A stretch of 19,312 nucleotides of DNA from assembly GCA_047974615.1 (NCBI GenBank), contig JBKECM010000112.1, positions 1 through 19,312 of the forward strand, in the 5' to 3' direction. Each line of letters starts with the position of its first letter. Position 1 is the first letter of the stretch. Both the position numbers and the translations under genes were made by a program. Positions 5,867 through 15,331 of the stretch are shown here, piece after piece. The stretch comes from JBKEBX01 sp047974615 (GTDB lineage: Bacteria; Bacillota; Clostridia; Lachnospirales; CAMZNU01). The notes below the pieces were generated by a model. That model did no database searches and had not been told where the DNA came from. It saw only the letters and a program-made list of their open reading frames with translations.

Positions 5867-8398
5867 ATGAAAAGAAAACTTTTAAAAACACTAATTACAC
5901 TTGGTTTAGTTACATTACAAACAATTAATATTTTTGCTGCTACTCCAACTACATATTCAGAAAACGTGGAAACTACCGTTTTAATGGAAGGTTTAACATA
6001 TAAAGAAGTACAAAGAGCTACGGATTTAGGATTTTTAGATATATATATATTAGAATATGATTTAAGTAGTGAAACTATTGATATTGATATTTTAAGAAAT
6101 AATGAAGAGTGGGAAAAAAGAACGGCTTTATCTGGTATGATAACTGCAGATACTTTAGCAGGGGTTAATGCTAGTTTTTTTGATACTTCGGTAAACTATT
6201 CTGATATCTTAGGTTTTGAGATGGAGGAGGGTGAAGTTCTATATGCAAAACAAGGTTATAATAGAACAGAGGCACAGGCTAACTCCTTAAACTTAAAAAA
6301 AGATGGTACACTATCCTTTGGATATGTAAGTAACCAAATTAAATTTGCTACAGAAAGTGGTGCTACTGTTTATGTTAACTCTGTAAACGGGCTACAAGAC
6401 TTTGAAAATGCAACAATTTTTACTGGAAATGTTATAAGTGATACTTCTAGTGTTGATGCAAAATATGACTTATATAAAATAGTTGTTACAGAAGGACGTG
6501 TAACAAATGTTGTGCCTCCTAAAACTTCTGTTACTTTAAAAGAAAATGAAATCGCACTTTTAACAAAAGATGAGTCTTTAACAGAGATTTTTCCTGTAGG
6601 TACTGGTGTTATATATAGTGTTAATACAAACTTAGGTGATATGCTTAGTAACTATGAATTAATATTAAGTGGTGGTGGTACACTACTTAAAGATGGTGCT
6701 ATATTAAAAGATGGTATTCAAGTTTCAGGCTCGACTCGTGCACCTAGAACGGCAGTAGGTATTACTGCTGACAATAAATTAATAACTATGGTTGTTGACG
6801 GTCGTGGTAGCAGTATTGGTGCTACTGCTGACGAAATGGCAAATCTTTTACTTGAACAAGGTGTAACAGATGCTATACACTTAGATGGTGGTGGTTCATC
6901 GGAGATTATGACTATAAACCATAACAATGTAAATGTTATTCAAAATGTACCTTCAGATGGTACAGAAAGAAAAATTGCAAATGGTTTAGGATTTTCTTCA
7001 AATGTTGTAGATAGTTATTTAACATCTATTGAACTTGTTCCAAAAAGCGAAAACTTATTTGTAGGGAACAGCACAAGTTTTACTATAGTAGGTTATGACC
7101 AATATGGTAGAAAAATGTATGTTGAAGATACTGGTGGAGAATTTACTATTACAGCTAATGTACCTTCTACAGAAAATGAAGTTATAGCGAATACTGATAC
7201 ATTTATAGGATTTGACGAATTTGGTAATGAAATATATATGAATGAAGCAGGTGAGGAGTACACTACACCTCCTACTGAAATAACAGTACCAGAGGAAACT
7301 CCAGAGGATACAGTAACAACAACAGGTGTTTTTAACCAAAACATATTTACACCTACAACAGGTGGAACTGGTGTCGTAACTGTTGTATATGGAGGACTTG
7401 AGGCACAAACAGTTATAAATGTAGCAGATATAGCAAAAGATATTACTGTTACTTCAAACCAAAGTAATATTAAGCCAAAGGAATATACAAAATTAAATGG
7501 AAAAGTTACAAGCTTTGATAATAATACTACAGATTTTGATTTAAATTTAGCTACAGTTACTTTAAGAGAACCGAGTATGGGATATATTAAAAATGGTTAT
7601 TTTTATAGTTCTGGTACTGAAGGTGTTGCAAATATTGATGTTACATATGCTGGTATTACAAAAACTATAAGTATAAAAGTTAAGAAAGCAGAAGTTGCTG
7701 ATCTTGTTACTGTAGCAGCAGATACAAATGCAGGATATGCATTAAATGATATGTATAGTGCTTATGATGACAAATATATTTCTTATGAAGAAGCTGAATA
7801 CTTAGGTCTTAAAGAAGTTATGATGGTAGGTAAAATAGAAATAGACAGTATGGGTGCTGTACCAAAAGCTGTAAAAGAAATTGCTACTTTATCACAAAAA
7901 TCAAGCTTTAAAATATTCTCAGGTGGCATTGCTACGCCATCGGCTATGTCTTTTGATAACTTCAACTATTACGGAAATACCTTTAAAACAGGTGACTATA
8001 CAGACTTAAATACTAAAATTATAAATCTTGAAACTTTTACATCTAACTCATATAACATAAAACAAGTAGAAAGTTTAAAAAATGCTTTAGATACAAATAC
8101 TATGGGTAATGTTATAATACAAAATAGTGATCCAACTTTTAAGTACTTAACAGATACAAGATTTAATACATATTTAAAAGAAGTTTTAAATGAATATGTA
8201 GAAGAAACTGGTAATAATGTTTATCTTGTAAATGGTAATGCTGATGGTAAAAATGTAAAAGTTGATAATTTAGACAATGTTACTTATATTCAACTTCCAG
8301 TTCAAGAAGTATCTGTTGATAGTACAACTACTTTAACAAACGATATATACTTTTATTTAGATACTAATAATGTTTTAAGATATAGCTTTAAAAACTAA
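5867..8398 (+). CDS. Secreted phosphodiester glycosidase-domain (NAGPA) protein with Ig-like region
   Basis: This 843-residue exported protein has a signal peptide at residues 1-25 (positive start, hydrophobic core, cleavage near FAATP). Residues 95-376 match the phosphodiester glycosidase domain named after human NAGPA: GVNASFF (99-105), RTAVG (294-298), VDGRG (310-314) and HLDGGGSS (338-345). Enzymes of this fold cleave sugar-phosphodiester bonds. Residues 384-610 look like two bacterial Ig-like beta domains with a low-complexity, acidic, proline-rich insert (465-482). Residues 611-843 are described under findings; they resemble a metallophosphoesterase fold without its metal ligands. There is no LPXTG, SLH or lipobox anchor, so the protein is probably released or held noncovalently. 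It has an AGGAG site and is the first gene of the wall-polymer operon. Substrate unknown; a cell wall glycopolymer linkage is the natural guess. Confidence 0.85.
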   Translation: MKRKLLKTLITLGLVTLQTINIFAATPTTYSENVETTVLMEGLTYKEVQRATDLGFLDIYILEYDLSSETIDIDILRNNEEWEKRTALSGMITADTLAGVNASFFDTSVNYSDILGFEMEEGEVLYAKQGYNRTEAQANSLNLKKDGTLSFGYVSNQIKFATESGATVYVNSVNGLQDFENATIFTGNVISDTSSVDAKYDLYKIVVTEGRVTNVVPPKTSVTLKENEIALLTKDESLTEIFPVGTGVIYSVNTNLGDMLSNYELILSGGGTLLKDGAILKDGIQVSGSTRAPRTAVGITADNKLITMVVDGRGSSIGATADEMANLLLEQGVTDAIHLDGGGSSEIMTINHNNVNVIQNVPSDGTERKIANGLGFSSNVVDSYLTSIELVPKSENLFVGNSTSFTIVGYDQYGRKMYVEDTGGEFTITANVPSTENEVIANTDTFIGFDEFGNEIYMNEAGEEYTTPPTEITVPEETPEDTVTTTGVFNQNIFTPTTGGTGVVTVVYGGLEAQTVINVADIAKDITVTSNQSNIKPKEYTKLNGKVTSFDNNTTDFDLNLATVTLREPSMGYIKNGYFYSSGTEGVANIDVTYAGITKTISIKVKKAEVADLVTVAADTNAGYALNDMYSAYDDKYISYEEAEYLGLKEVMMVGKIEIDSMGAVPKAVKEIATLSQKSSFKIFSGGIATPSAMSFDNFNYYGNTFKTGDYTDLNTKIINLETFTSNSYNIKQVESLKNALDTNTMGNVIIQNSDPTFKYLTDTRFNTYLKEVLNEYVEETGNNVYLVNGNADGKNVKVDNLDNVTYIQLPVQEVSVDSTTTLTNDIYFYLDTNNVLRYSFKN

Positions 8399-8412
8399 AA
8401 GGATTTATAAAA

Positions 8413-9504
8413 ATGGTTAAATTTTTAATAACAGGCTATTATGGGTTTTTTAACTCTGGTGATGATGCAATATTACTCTCTATGTGTGAAGACATAGAGA
8501 GTTTAAGTGTTGCTACGAAAACAACAATATTATCAAATAGTGCTGTTTCTACTAAGGAAAAATATTCAGCTAATGCAGTATATAGATTTAGCCCATACTA
8601 TGTCATAAGAGAAATTTTAAAATGTGATATTTTGATTATGGGTGGTGGAAGCTTATTACAAGATAAAACTAGCACACGTTCATTAATGTACTATTTAAGC
8701 ATACTCCTTATGGCAAAGTTTTTTCGAAAAAAAATAATGATTTATGCTAATGGCATTGGCCCTATTGACGGTAAGCTGAATAGAAAAATTACAAAGTTTG
8801 TTTTAAACAAAGTTGATTTAATAACTATACGTGAAAAACTATCTATTGAAGAATTATATTCTATGGGTGTAAAAAAAGACAATATCAAGTTAACGGCTGA
8901 CCCAGTCTTTAACTTGAATATCAAAGATACAAATATAGATGATATATTACAAAATGAAAACATAGATTTGTCTTTAGATTTTGTTACAATACTTTTTAGA
9001 GAGTGGAATACAAAAGAAAACTATAAAGAAAAGATGGCAAAAATATGCGATTATATAGTTAAAGAAAAAAATATGAATGTGGTTTTTATACCTATGAAAT
9101 ATCCTTCGGATATTAAAACAGGTGAAGAAATAGCAAGTCTTATGACAGAAAAGAGTTATGTAGTAAAATCAAATTTAAATGTTTATGAAATAATCAAACT
9201 TATAGGTATGTCAAAAATATCTTTAAGTATGCGACTACACGCTTTATTATATTCTGCTTTAAAAAATGTGCCGATGATAGGTTTTACTTATGACCCAAAA
9301 GTTGACTTTTTTTTAAGAGAACTTGAAATATATTCTATAGTTAATATGGAAAGCTTTAAATGGGAAGAAGTTGCTGTTATATTAGACCGTACTTTAGAAA
9401 ACTACGATGATATTTCTATAAAAATTGAAAATCGTACAAAAGAGTTAAGTAGACAAGCTGATCTGAATAAATTTTATTTAGAGGAATTAATAAAAAGGAA
9501 ATAA
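8413..9504 (+). CDS. csaB: Polysaccharide pyruvyl transferase CsaB
   Basis: This 363-residue cytosolic enzyme adds a pyruvyl ketal from phosphoenolpyruvate to a sugar of the lipid-linked secondary cell wall polymer, which in Bacillus and Paenibacillus allows SLH-domain proteins to bind the wall. Signatures are GYYGFFNSGDDAIL (8-21), MGGGSLLQD (76-84), GIGPI (114-118), TADP (161-164), SMRLHA (272-277) and YDPKV (293-297), in the order found in CsaB proteins. Length is typical. The start overlaps no other gene: an AAAGGA site spans the preceding stop codon, 14 bases away, so translation is probably coupled. No SLH protein is in the window, so the client of the pyruvylated polymer lies elsewhere if it exists. 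Confidence 0.9.
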   Translation: MVKFLITGYYGFFNSGDDAILLSMCEDIESLSVATKTTILSNSAVSTKEKYSANAVYRFSPYYVIREILKCDILIMGGGSLLQDKTSTRSLMYYLSILLMAKFFRKKIMIYANGIGPIDGKLNRKITKFVLNKVDLITIREKLSIEELYSMGVKKDNIKLTADPVFNLNIKDTNIDDILQNENIDLSLDFVTILFREWNTKENYKEKMAKICDYIVKEKNMNVVFIPMKYPSDIKTGEEIASLMTEKSYVVKSNLNVYEIIKLIGMSKISLSMRLHALLYSALKNVPMIGFTYDPKVDFFLRELEIYSIVNMESFKWEEVAVILDRTLENYDDISIKIENRTKELSRQADLNKFYLEELIKRK

Positions 9505-9507
9505 ATT

Positions 9508-11406
9508 ATGAAATTTTTTGATATACAAATAATTAAAGAAAACAAGTTGAAAAGTATAGTGTACCTGTTATTCATTTTGCTATGGATAGCTTTTCAATAT
9601 ATAAGAGGCGTATACGTTACAACTGATATATATGGTGGAGAAGTCGATTTTATATGGAACGATAGAGCACAAGTTATATTACTAAATGTTCTAACTGTAT
9701 TTTTCTTTATATCTTTAGTAAGTGTAAAAGGTTTCAAAAGTATACTTGTAGTATATAGTATACTTTCAGGTATTATAGTTATGGGAGATTTAGCCTATGG
9801 TAGATACTATGGCTCACCTTTATCTATGACTTTAATAGACCAAATTAAGCTTATATCTTCTTTAGGTGAAAGTGCAAATAGTTTAATAAAAACAAAAGAT
9901 TTTTATATAATTGCTGATATACCGATTTTACTTTTAATGTGTATATATTTGAAAAACTTTAGTTTTAAAATAGGTTATTTATACAGATTTATAGTTAGTT
10001 TCATTTTATTTATAGTTTTCGGTAAAGTGTCTGTAACTAAATATAAAAACTCATATTTGGAAAGTTATGTATATAATCAAAAAGAAATAGGTGCAAATGT
10101 AGGTGTATATACTTATCATGCCTTTGACTTAAAAAACTATTTTGTTACAAAATATGAACAGGCACAGCCTATATCTGATGAAGACTTAGTTCGCATAGAA
10201 AGCGTAAATCAAGCTGTTGAGCATAGCAACGAATATACTGGATTACTTGAAGGTAAAAACCTTATTATTTTGCAACTTGAAGCTTTTCAAAACTTTTTTA
10301 TCAATCAAGAGTTTAATGGTGTTCCCGTTACGCCTAACTTAAATAAGCTTATAAGTGAAAATAGTATATATGCTAGTAACTTTTACTATGAAACAGCAGG
10401 TGGAAACACAGTTGATGCAGAACTTTTAACAAATACTGGTATGTTACCTACATACTCAGGTTCAGCATACTATTTATACCCTAATAACTATTATATAACT
10501 ATGCCTCACATTTTTAAAGAGCTTAATTATAGCACAAACTCTTTCCATGCTTATGAAAGTACTTTTTGGAATAGAGAAATAATGCATAGTTCTCTTGGCT
10601 TTGATAAGTTTTATAGTGAAAAAGATTTTGAATATAGTGAAGAAGATATTTTAGGTTGGTCTTTAAATGATGAAAAATTTTTAAAAGATAGTTTAGATAA
10701 AACTCTGGAAGCAGCAGGGGATAGCAACTTTTATTCTTATATGATTACACTTTCTTCTCATTATCCTTATGAAGGGTTCTATACTGGTAACTATACTTGG
10801 TTAAATGGTGAGAAAGAAACTGTTCCTGTTTTTGAAAAGTACTTAAATGCAGTTCAATATGTAGACTATGCCCTTGGTGAGTTTATAGAGTATATGAAAG
10901 AAAAAGGTGTATATGAAGATACTGTTCTTGTTTTAGTAGGCGACCATGGTGGACTGTTTGCTGAAGAACGTAATGATATGGTAGAAACTTTAGGTCAAGA
11001 AGCTACTGATGAACAGTTTGCAAAACTTGAAACGGTGCCACTTATTATACATAATCCAGACATAAAAGAGTCTGTTACTGTTACAAAAGTTTGTGGTCAA
11101 AAGGATACTATAGCAACTTTAGGCAACCTTATGAATTTTGATTTGCCTTATACTTTTTCACGTGATATTTTAGACGAAAACTACGAAGGCGTAGCTATAA
11201 AAAGATATGGTAATATATACACAAATGACTTTATATTTTTAGTAGATAAAAATAAATTTTATGACTATGATACTTTAGAGGAAATCACTGACGATACCTT
11301 ATTTAAGCAATATAAAGAAGTGGTTTATGCCAACTATGAAATACTTAAAGTTAATGATTTAATATATAAATATGATTATTTAAGAGGTTATGAGCAAAAT
11401 GACTAA
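9508..11406 (+). CDS. LtaS-like membrane phosphoglycerol transferase (sulfatase fold)
   Basis: This 632-residue protein has an N-terminal membrane part (about five helices between residues 15 and 175) followed by an extracellular sulfatase-fold domain (about 248-560), the architecture of lipoteichoic acid synthases. Metal and catalytic residues are visible: Glu258 in LQLEAFQ, the nucleophile Thr301 in GGNTVDAE, His418 in SSHYPY, and Asp479-His480 in GDHGG. LtaS enzymes move glycerol phosphate from phosphatidylglycerol onto a glycolipid or growing chain; related enzymes add phospho-groups to other polymers. Its place between csaB and a flippase suggests it decorates the same polymer, but this is inference. 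The gap to csaB is three bases, with AAAAGGAAA inside the csaB end as ribosome site. True LtaS is usually monocistronic, so a specialised paralogue is more likely. Confidence 0.85.
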   Translation: MKFFDIQIIKENKLKSIVYLLFILLWIAFQYIRGVYVTTDIYGGEVDFIWNDRAQVILLNVLTVFFFISLVSVKGFKSILVVYSILSGIIVMGDLAYGRYYGSPLSMTLIDQIKLISSLGESANSLIKTKDFYIIADIPILLLMCIYLKNFSFKIGYLYRFIVSFILFIVFGKVSVTKYKNSYLESYVYNQKEIGANVGVYTYHAFDLKNYFVTKYEQAQPISDEDLVRIESVNQAVEHSNEYTGLLEGKNLIILQLEAFQNFFINQEFNGVPVTPNLNKLISENSIYASNFYYETAGGNTVDAELLTNTGMLPTYSGSAYYLYPNNYYITMPHIFKELNYSTNSFHAYESTFWNREIMHSSLGFDKFYSEKDFEYSEEDILGWSLNDEKFLKDSLDKTLEAAGDSNFYSYMITLSSHYPYEGFYTGNYTWLNGEKETVPVFEKYLNAVQYVDYALGEFIEYMKEKGVYEDTVLVLVGDHGGLFAEERNDMVETLGQEATDEQFAKLETVPLIIHNPDIKESVTVTKVCGQKDTIATLGNLMNFDLPYTFSRDILDENYEGVAIKRYGNIYTNDFIFLVDKNKFYDYDTLEEITDDTLFKQYKEVVYANYEILKVNDLIYKYDYLRGYEQND

Positions 11407-12943
11407 AAAGAAAAAAGCGATAGTTAGTACTATAATATTTATAATATTTTTTAATATAGGCACTAAATTTTTAGGCTTTTATCGTGACGCCTTAATAGGT
11501 CGACAACTGGGTGCAGAACTTGAAACAGATGCATATCTTATGTCCTTAAGTGCTACGACTTTAATATTTTTATCTATAGGTACAGGTATATCTACAACTT
11601 TAATTCCTATTATATCTAAAATCGAAGATAAGGAATATAGGAGAAAAATAATAAATAATATATTGAACTTTATATTACTTGTATCTCTAGGAATTGCAGT
11701 TGTATATTTTTTAGGATCTGATATCATTGTTAGTATAGTAGCTGGTGGTTTTACTGGTGAAAAATTTGACCTTACTGTAAGCTTAACAAAAATATTAATA
11801 CCTACAGTGTTTTTTATAAATATTGCCTATGTTTTTGTTGGTATTCTTCAATCAAATGAAAAATTTTTATTACCTACTTTAATAAGTTTGCCATATAACA
11901 TAATCATAATAATATATCTTTTTGTAGGTGCAGAAAAATATGGAGTAGAAGGTTTAGCTATTATAACGACTATAGGGTGGCTACTGCAACTTTTAGTGCA
12001 AGTTCCTACTATAATAAAGCTTAAAGAAATAAAATATTCCTTCAAAATTGACTTTAAGGGTGAGGAGTTGCAACGATTTATTAAAGGTTTATTACCTGTG
12101 GTTTTCGTTGTTGCGACAAATCAACTTGCCACTGTAACAGACAATAGTTTTATATCACATTTTGGTGATGGAAAGCCTGCTGCTTTTTACTATGCTAATA
12201 TGCTTTATGTAGCAGTTGCTACAATTATTGTTTTTGGTATAACTTCTGTTATGTTTCCTAAGTTTAATAAAAACTATATGGAAAACAAAGCTAGTTTTTA
12301 TGAAACAATAACTACTGTTTTAGAAGGTGTTGTACTTTTACTTGTACCTGTAGGTATAGGTATTGCTGTTGTAAGTAAAGAGTTTATAAGTTTGATTTTT
12401 TTATCTGATGAGTTTACAATGGATAGTGTTATTTTAACGGCAAACTTCTTAAAAGCTTATGGTATGTTTATGGTTACTTTTGGTATACTAGATATTATAA
12501 ATAAAGCATATTACACAAAGGATAATAGAAAAACTCCTGTTATTATAAGTGCTTCTATATTAATCATAAATTTAGTATTAAATTATGTGTTAATAAAGGC
12601 TTTAAATGTAGGTATATATGGAGTTATAATAAGTACTGGAATAGCTTTTTATATAGGTGTGTTTATAAGTTTATACTTATTTAAAAGTGAAGAAGGTAAT
12701 ATTAACTATAAAAGTTTTTTAACTACTTGTGTAAAATCAGTAGTCGCCGTTGTTGTTATGTATGTTGCGATTACATTGATACAAAACTTTTTATATAGTG
12801 TTATAGATGTAAATGACTTTTTATCAAGATTAATCTTTTTATGTGTTTCTGCCATAGGTGGCGTTGCAATATATTTTGGCGTTTTAATACTACTCAAAGA
12901 AAAGACTATAATAAGAAACATAAAAAACTTACTTAAGAAGTAA
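11399..12943 (+). CDS. MurJ-like lipid II / lipid-linked oligosaccharide flippase
   Basis: This multi-pass membrane protein of about 514 residues belongs to the MurJ/MviN branch of the MOP superfamily, with some 12-14 helices. The N-terminal FLGFYRDALIG then ETDAYLMS block is the family hallmark; it carries the conserved arginine and the acidic residue of the central cavity. MurJ flips lipid II; paralogues in polysaccharide operons move other lipid-linked units, which fits this context. An in-frame ATG lies at 11390, but AAGAGG (11382-11387) would then be only two bases away. The ATG at 11399 has 11 bases of spacing, so I chose it. Either way the start overlaps the end of the previous gene (8 or 17 bases), pointing to coupled translation. 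Whether it is the essential MurJ or an operon-specific paralogue cannot be told from here. Confidence 0.87.
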   Translation: MTKKKKAIVSTIIFIIFFNIGTKFLGFYRDALIGRQLGAELETDAYLMSLSATTLIFLSIGTGISTTLIPIISKIEDKEYRRKIINNILNFILLVSLGIAVVYFLGSDIIVSIVAGGFTGEKFDLTVSLTKILIPTVFFINIAYVFVGILQSNEKFLLPTLISLPYNIIIIIYLFVGAEKYGVEGLAIITTIGWLLQLLVQVPTIIKLKEIKYSFKIDFKGEELQRFIKGLLPVVFVVATNQLATVTDNSFISHFGDGKPAAFYYANMLYVAVATIIVFGITSVMFPKFNKNYMENKASFYETITTVLEGVVLLLVPVGIGIAVVSKEFISLIFLSDEFTMDSVILTANFLKAYGMFMVTFGILDIINKAYYTKDNRKTPVIISASILIINLVLNYVLIKALNVGIYGVIISTGIAFYIGVFISLYLFKSEEGNINYKSFLTTCVKSVVAVVVMYVAITLIQNFLYSVIDVNDFLSRLIFLCVSAIGGVAIYFGVLILLKEKTIIRNIKNLLKK

Positions 12944-12965
12944 ATATAACTAGGAGGCAATAATA

Positions 12966-15164
12966 ATGAAAAATAAAAACTTAATTGCATTATATATACT
13001 CATAATATTTAGTGCAGTAACACTTTTTATTGTTGTAAGTCAGAGAAATACTGTAGAACGAAACAATAACCAAATCGAAGTTATTATAGAATATAGTGAT
13101 GTTGAGTCACTTGCAAATAATAGCGATTTAACTATTGATGAGTGGCTTTCAATGTTTAAAGATAACGGTTTGCAAACTGTTTCATTACCTGAACTTACTT
13201 TAGGCTCATATATGACAGAGTTCGGTATTACATATGAAAGTTATCTTGACTTAAAAAATAGAGGAAATAATATTTTTTCCGATATTGATGGTGTGAAAAA
13301 TTATGAAGATAATAGTTTAATAATATATGTTTACGAAAAAGAGCGTGCTGAGTTTTTAGATAATGCTTTAAGTTTTTATGAAGATTTAGAATATGAAACT
13401 ATATATGGTGAAGATACTAACTATATAATAATTAATCAAGATAAGACTGATGTGTTAGAAGTGGAAACAGGTGATGTTTTTAACGATATCGACCAAAATA
13501 CTGGTACACGTAAAACATATTATGGTACAGAAGCCTTAAACTTACCTGTAGGATATGATGAGGATAAAATCGAAGTTATACGTAGTATTAACTTAAATGT
13601 TTTACTTAGACCTGTTAACTATGCTTTAAAAGCAAAGGACAGTTGGGATTTATACTTAAGTGAAGTTGCAAAATATGGCATTGATAGTAGAATGTTTTTC
13701 CCTTATGGTGAAGACTTAATCGGATATTCAGAAACCGATGACTGTATAGAAGACGTAGCAGACTACATTATGGATAATGGCTTAACTTTTGCTATGGTTG
13801 AAACATCGGAACAACGTGACCATTATGAGCTTACAGGTTATGATAAGCTTTTACCACTAATTGATGATACAAGAATAATAAGAGTATTTAATACATGGTC
13901 TTTTATTAGTAACAGATATAAGTACCTTGATAAATATGAAGGAGTAGAAGAAATTACAAATTCATATTATAGAGCTATAACAGAAAGAAATATAAAAACT
14001 GTATATTTAAGACCTTTTAGTTCTGACAACATTAGAATAGTAACTGATCCATTAGAATATAAAGATATGTTTAACACTTTAGAAGAACGTATAGCAAAAC
14101 ATGGATATACATACGGTGAAGCTACAACTTTTGCAGATTTTTCTGTTAGTACTACTATGAAAATCTTACTTTCTATAGAAATAATTGGGTTTTTAATTGT
14201 TTTATTAAACTATTTGCTTTTAACTATTAAGTTAAAATATAATTTAGTCTTACTTGGTCTTGGATCAATTTTAGTAGTTTTAGCATATTATATTGCACCT
14301 AATATGAGCACGTCCCTTTCAGGACTTGGAGCTGCTATTACCTTTTCAACTTTAGCAACTACTGTTTTTATAAAAGAATGTTTAATTAAAACTCAAAATA
14401 GTAACCTTTTAAAAGCAGTTATATTTACAGTGATTTCTGGTTTAATTGCTCTAGTTGGGGGATTGTATATAGGTTCACTTATGTCAAGTGTTGAGTATTT
14501 CCTTGAGTTTGAATACTTTAGAGGTGTTAAAATAAGCTTGATTTTACCTATTTTAATCGTTGCCTTTTTTACTCTTGTATTTTATGCAAAGGAAGTATAT
14601 GCAGAAAAAGGAAATAACTTTTTTGTGGAGCTTAAAACTACAACAAAAGATTTTTTAAATGCTAATATTAAAGTTAAATATCTTATAGTTTTAGGTGTTG
14701 TTGGTATTGCTGGTTTACTATATATAGCTAGAGGTAGTAACACATCAAATATTGAGCCACTTGATATAGAACTTATGATGAGAAACTTCCTAGAAAATAA
14801 CTTCCTTGCAAGACCGAGAACAAAAGAATTTTTAATCGCATTTCCTTTAATGACTTTTGCAACCTATTTTGCAGGTAACAAAATATTCTATCAAGATAAA
14901 AGTGAAAATGGTATATATATAAAATATAGCTATATAATCTTATTTGCTATTGTTGCAGCTGTAGGTTTATCGTCTATAACTAATACTTTTTCACATATAA
15001 GAACACCTATATATATATCTATATGGAGAACCATATATGGTTTAGGCTTAGGTGTTGTAATAGGTTTAATATATATTGGTATCTTTAAGTTTTTAATTTA
15101 CTTATATAAAAAGATAATAGTTTTAATAAACAAATATAAAGGTGATATTTTAGAAAATAATTAA
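12966..15164 (+). CDS. DUF5693-like large membrane protein
   Basis: This 732-residue protein starts with an anchoring helix (5-24), followed by an extracytoplasmic domain up to about residue 390 and then a polytopic membrane domain (397-725, roughly 8-9 helices). The outer domain contains segments such as GLQTVSLPE (68-76), RPVNYALKAKDSW (215-227) and TVYLRPF (345-351) that I associate with the DUF5693 family, which is often found next to csaB in Clostridia and Paenibacilli. No biochemical function is established to my knowledge. The alternation of sheet and helix in the outer domain suggests a TIM-barrel-like, possibly glycan-binding module (inference). It has an excellent TAGGAGG site, lies 22 bases after the flippase gene, and is the last gene of the operon before a terminator. 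Confidence 0.7.
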   Translation: MKNKNLIALYILIIFSAVTLFIVVSQRNTVERNNNQIEVIIEYSDVESLANNSDLTIDEWLSMFKDNGLQTVSLPELTLGSYMTEFGITYESYLDLKNRGNNIFSDIDGVKNYEDNSLIIYVYEKERAEFLDNALSFYEDLEYETIYGEDTNYIIINQDKTDVLEVETGDVFNDIDQNTGTRKTYYGTEALNLPVGYDEDKIEVIRSINLNVLLRPVNYALKAKDSWDLYLSEVAKYGIDSRMFFPYGEDLIGYSETDDCIEDVADYIMDNGLTFAMVETSEQRDHYELTGYDKLLPLIDDTRIIRVFNTWSFISNRYKYLDKYEGVEEITNSYYRAITERNIKTVYLRPFSSDNIRIVTDPLEYKDMFNTLEERIAKHGYTYGEATTFADFSVSTTMKILLSIEIIGFLIVLLNYLLLTIKLKYNLVLLGLGSILVVLAYYIAPNMSTSLSGLGAAITFSTLATTVFIKECLIKTQNSNLLKAVIFTVISGLIALVGGLYIGSLMSSVEYFLEFEYFRGVKISLILPILIVAFFTLVFYAKEVYAEKGNNFFVELKTTTKDFLNANIKVKYLIVLGVVGIAGLLYIARGSNTSNIEPLDIELMMRNFLENNFLARPRTKEFLIAFPLMTFATYFAGNKIFYQDKSENGIYIKYSYIILFAIVAAVGLSSITNTFSHIRTPIYISIWRTIYGLGLGVVIGLIYIGIFKFLIYLYKKIIVLINKYKGDILENN

Positions 15165-15170
15165 TATAAA

Positions 15171-15217
15171 CAAAAAATGGCATGGCTTACTTTATTGGAG
15201 GTTCATACCATTTTTTG
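15171..15217 (+). terminator. Terminator of the cell-wall polymer operon
   Basis: CAAAAAATGG (15171-15180) pairs perfectly with CCATTTTTTG (15208-15217) around a 27-base loop. It begins seven bases after the last stop codon. The T-run lies inside the 3' arm and it reads equally on both strands. Confidence 0.7.
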
Positions 15218-15223
15218 AATTTT

Positions 15224-15233
15224 GCAACGTTGC
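15224..15233. repeat. 10-bp perfect palindrome near the element boundary
   Basis: GCAACGTTGC is a perfect palindrome, flanked by TTT on the left and CAAA on the right. It lies between the operon terminator and a promoter with no gene. It could be an operator or a recombination half-site; no partner copy is seen in the window. Confidence 0.3.
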
Positions 15234-15260
15234 CAAATATCTATTAAGTTTTTCAACTAT

Positions 15261-15288
15261 TTGATTTTTCATAAATTTATGGTATAAT
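15261..15288 (+). promoter_or_regulatory. Strong plus-strand promoter with no gene downstream
   Basis: TTGATT (15261-15266) and a perfect TATAAT (15283-15288) are 16 bases apart, with TGG before the -10 (extended motif). The transcript would run into the attachment region and the convergent integrase terminator; no plus-strand gene follows. It may belong to a host gene that was separated from it by the insertion, or it may make a short RNA. Confidence 0.6.
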
Positions 15289-15331
15289 ATGTAAACTTTA
15301 ATAAGAAAGCCTTTATTTATAAGGTTTTATA

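Noticed and set aside
7055..7408. Cysteine- and tyrosine-rich minus-strand frames inside the glycosidase gene
   Set aside because: They are shadows of a well-supported plus-strand domain, with no ribosome site and a low-complexity composition.
11390..11398. ATG at 11390 as the start of the flippase gene
   Set aside because: Its ribosome site would be only two bases away. The ATG at 11399 has workable spacing and still keeps the conserved N-terminus. The choice alters three residues only.
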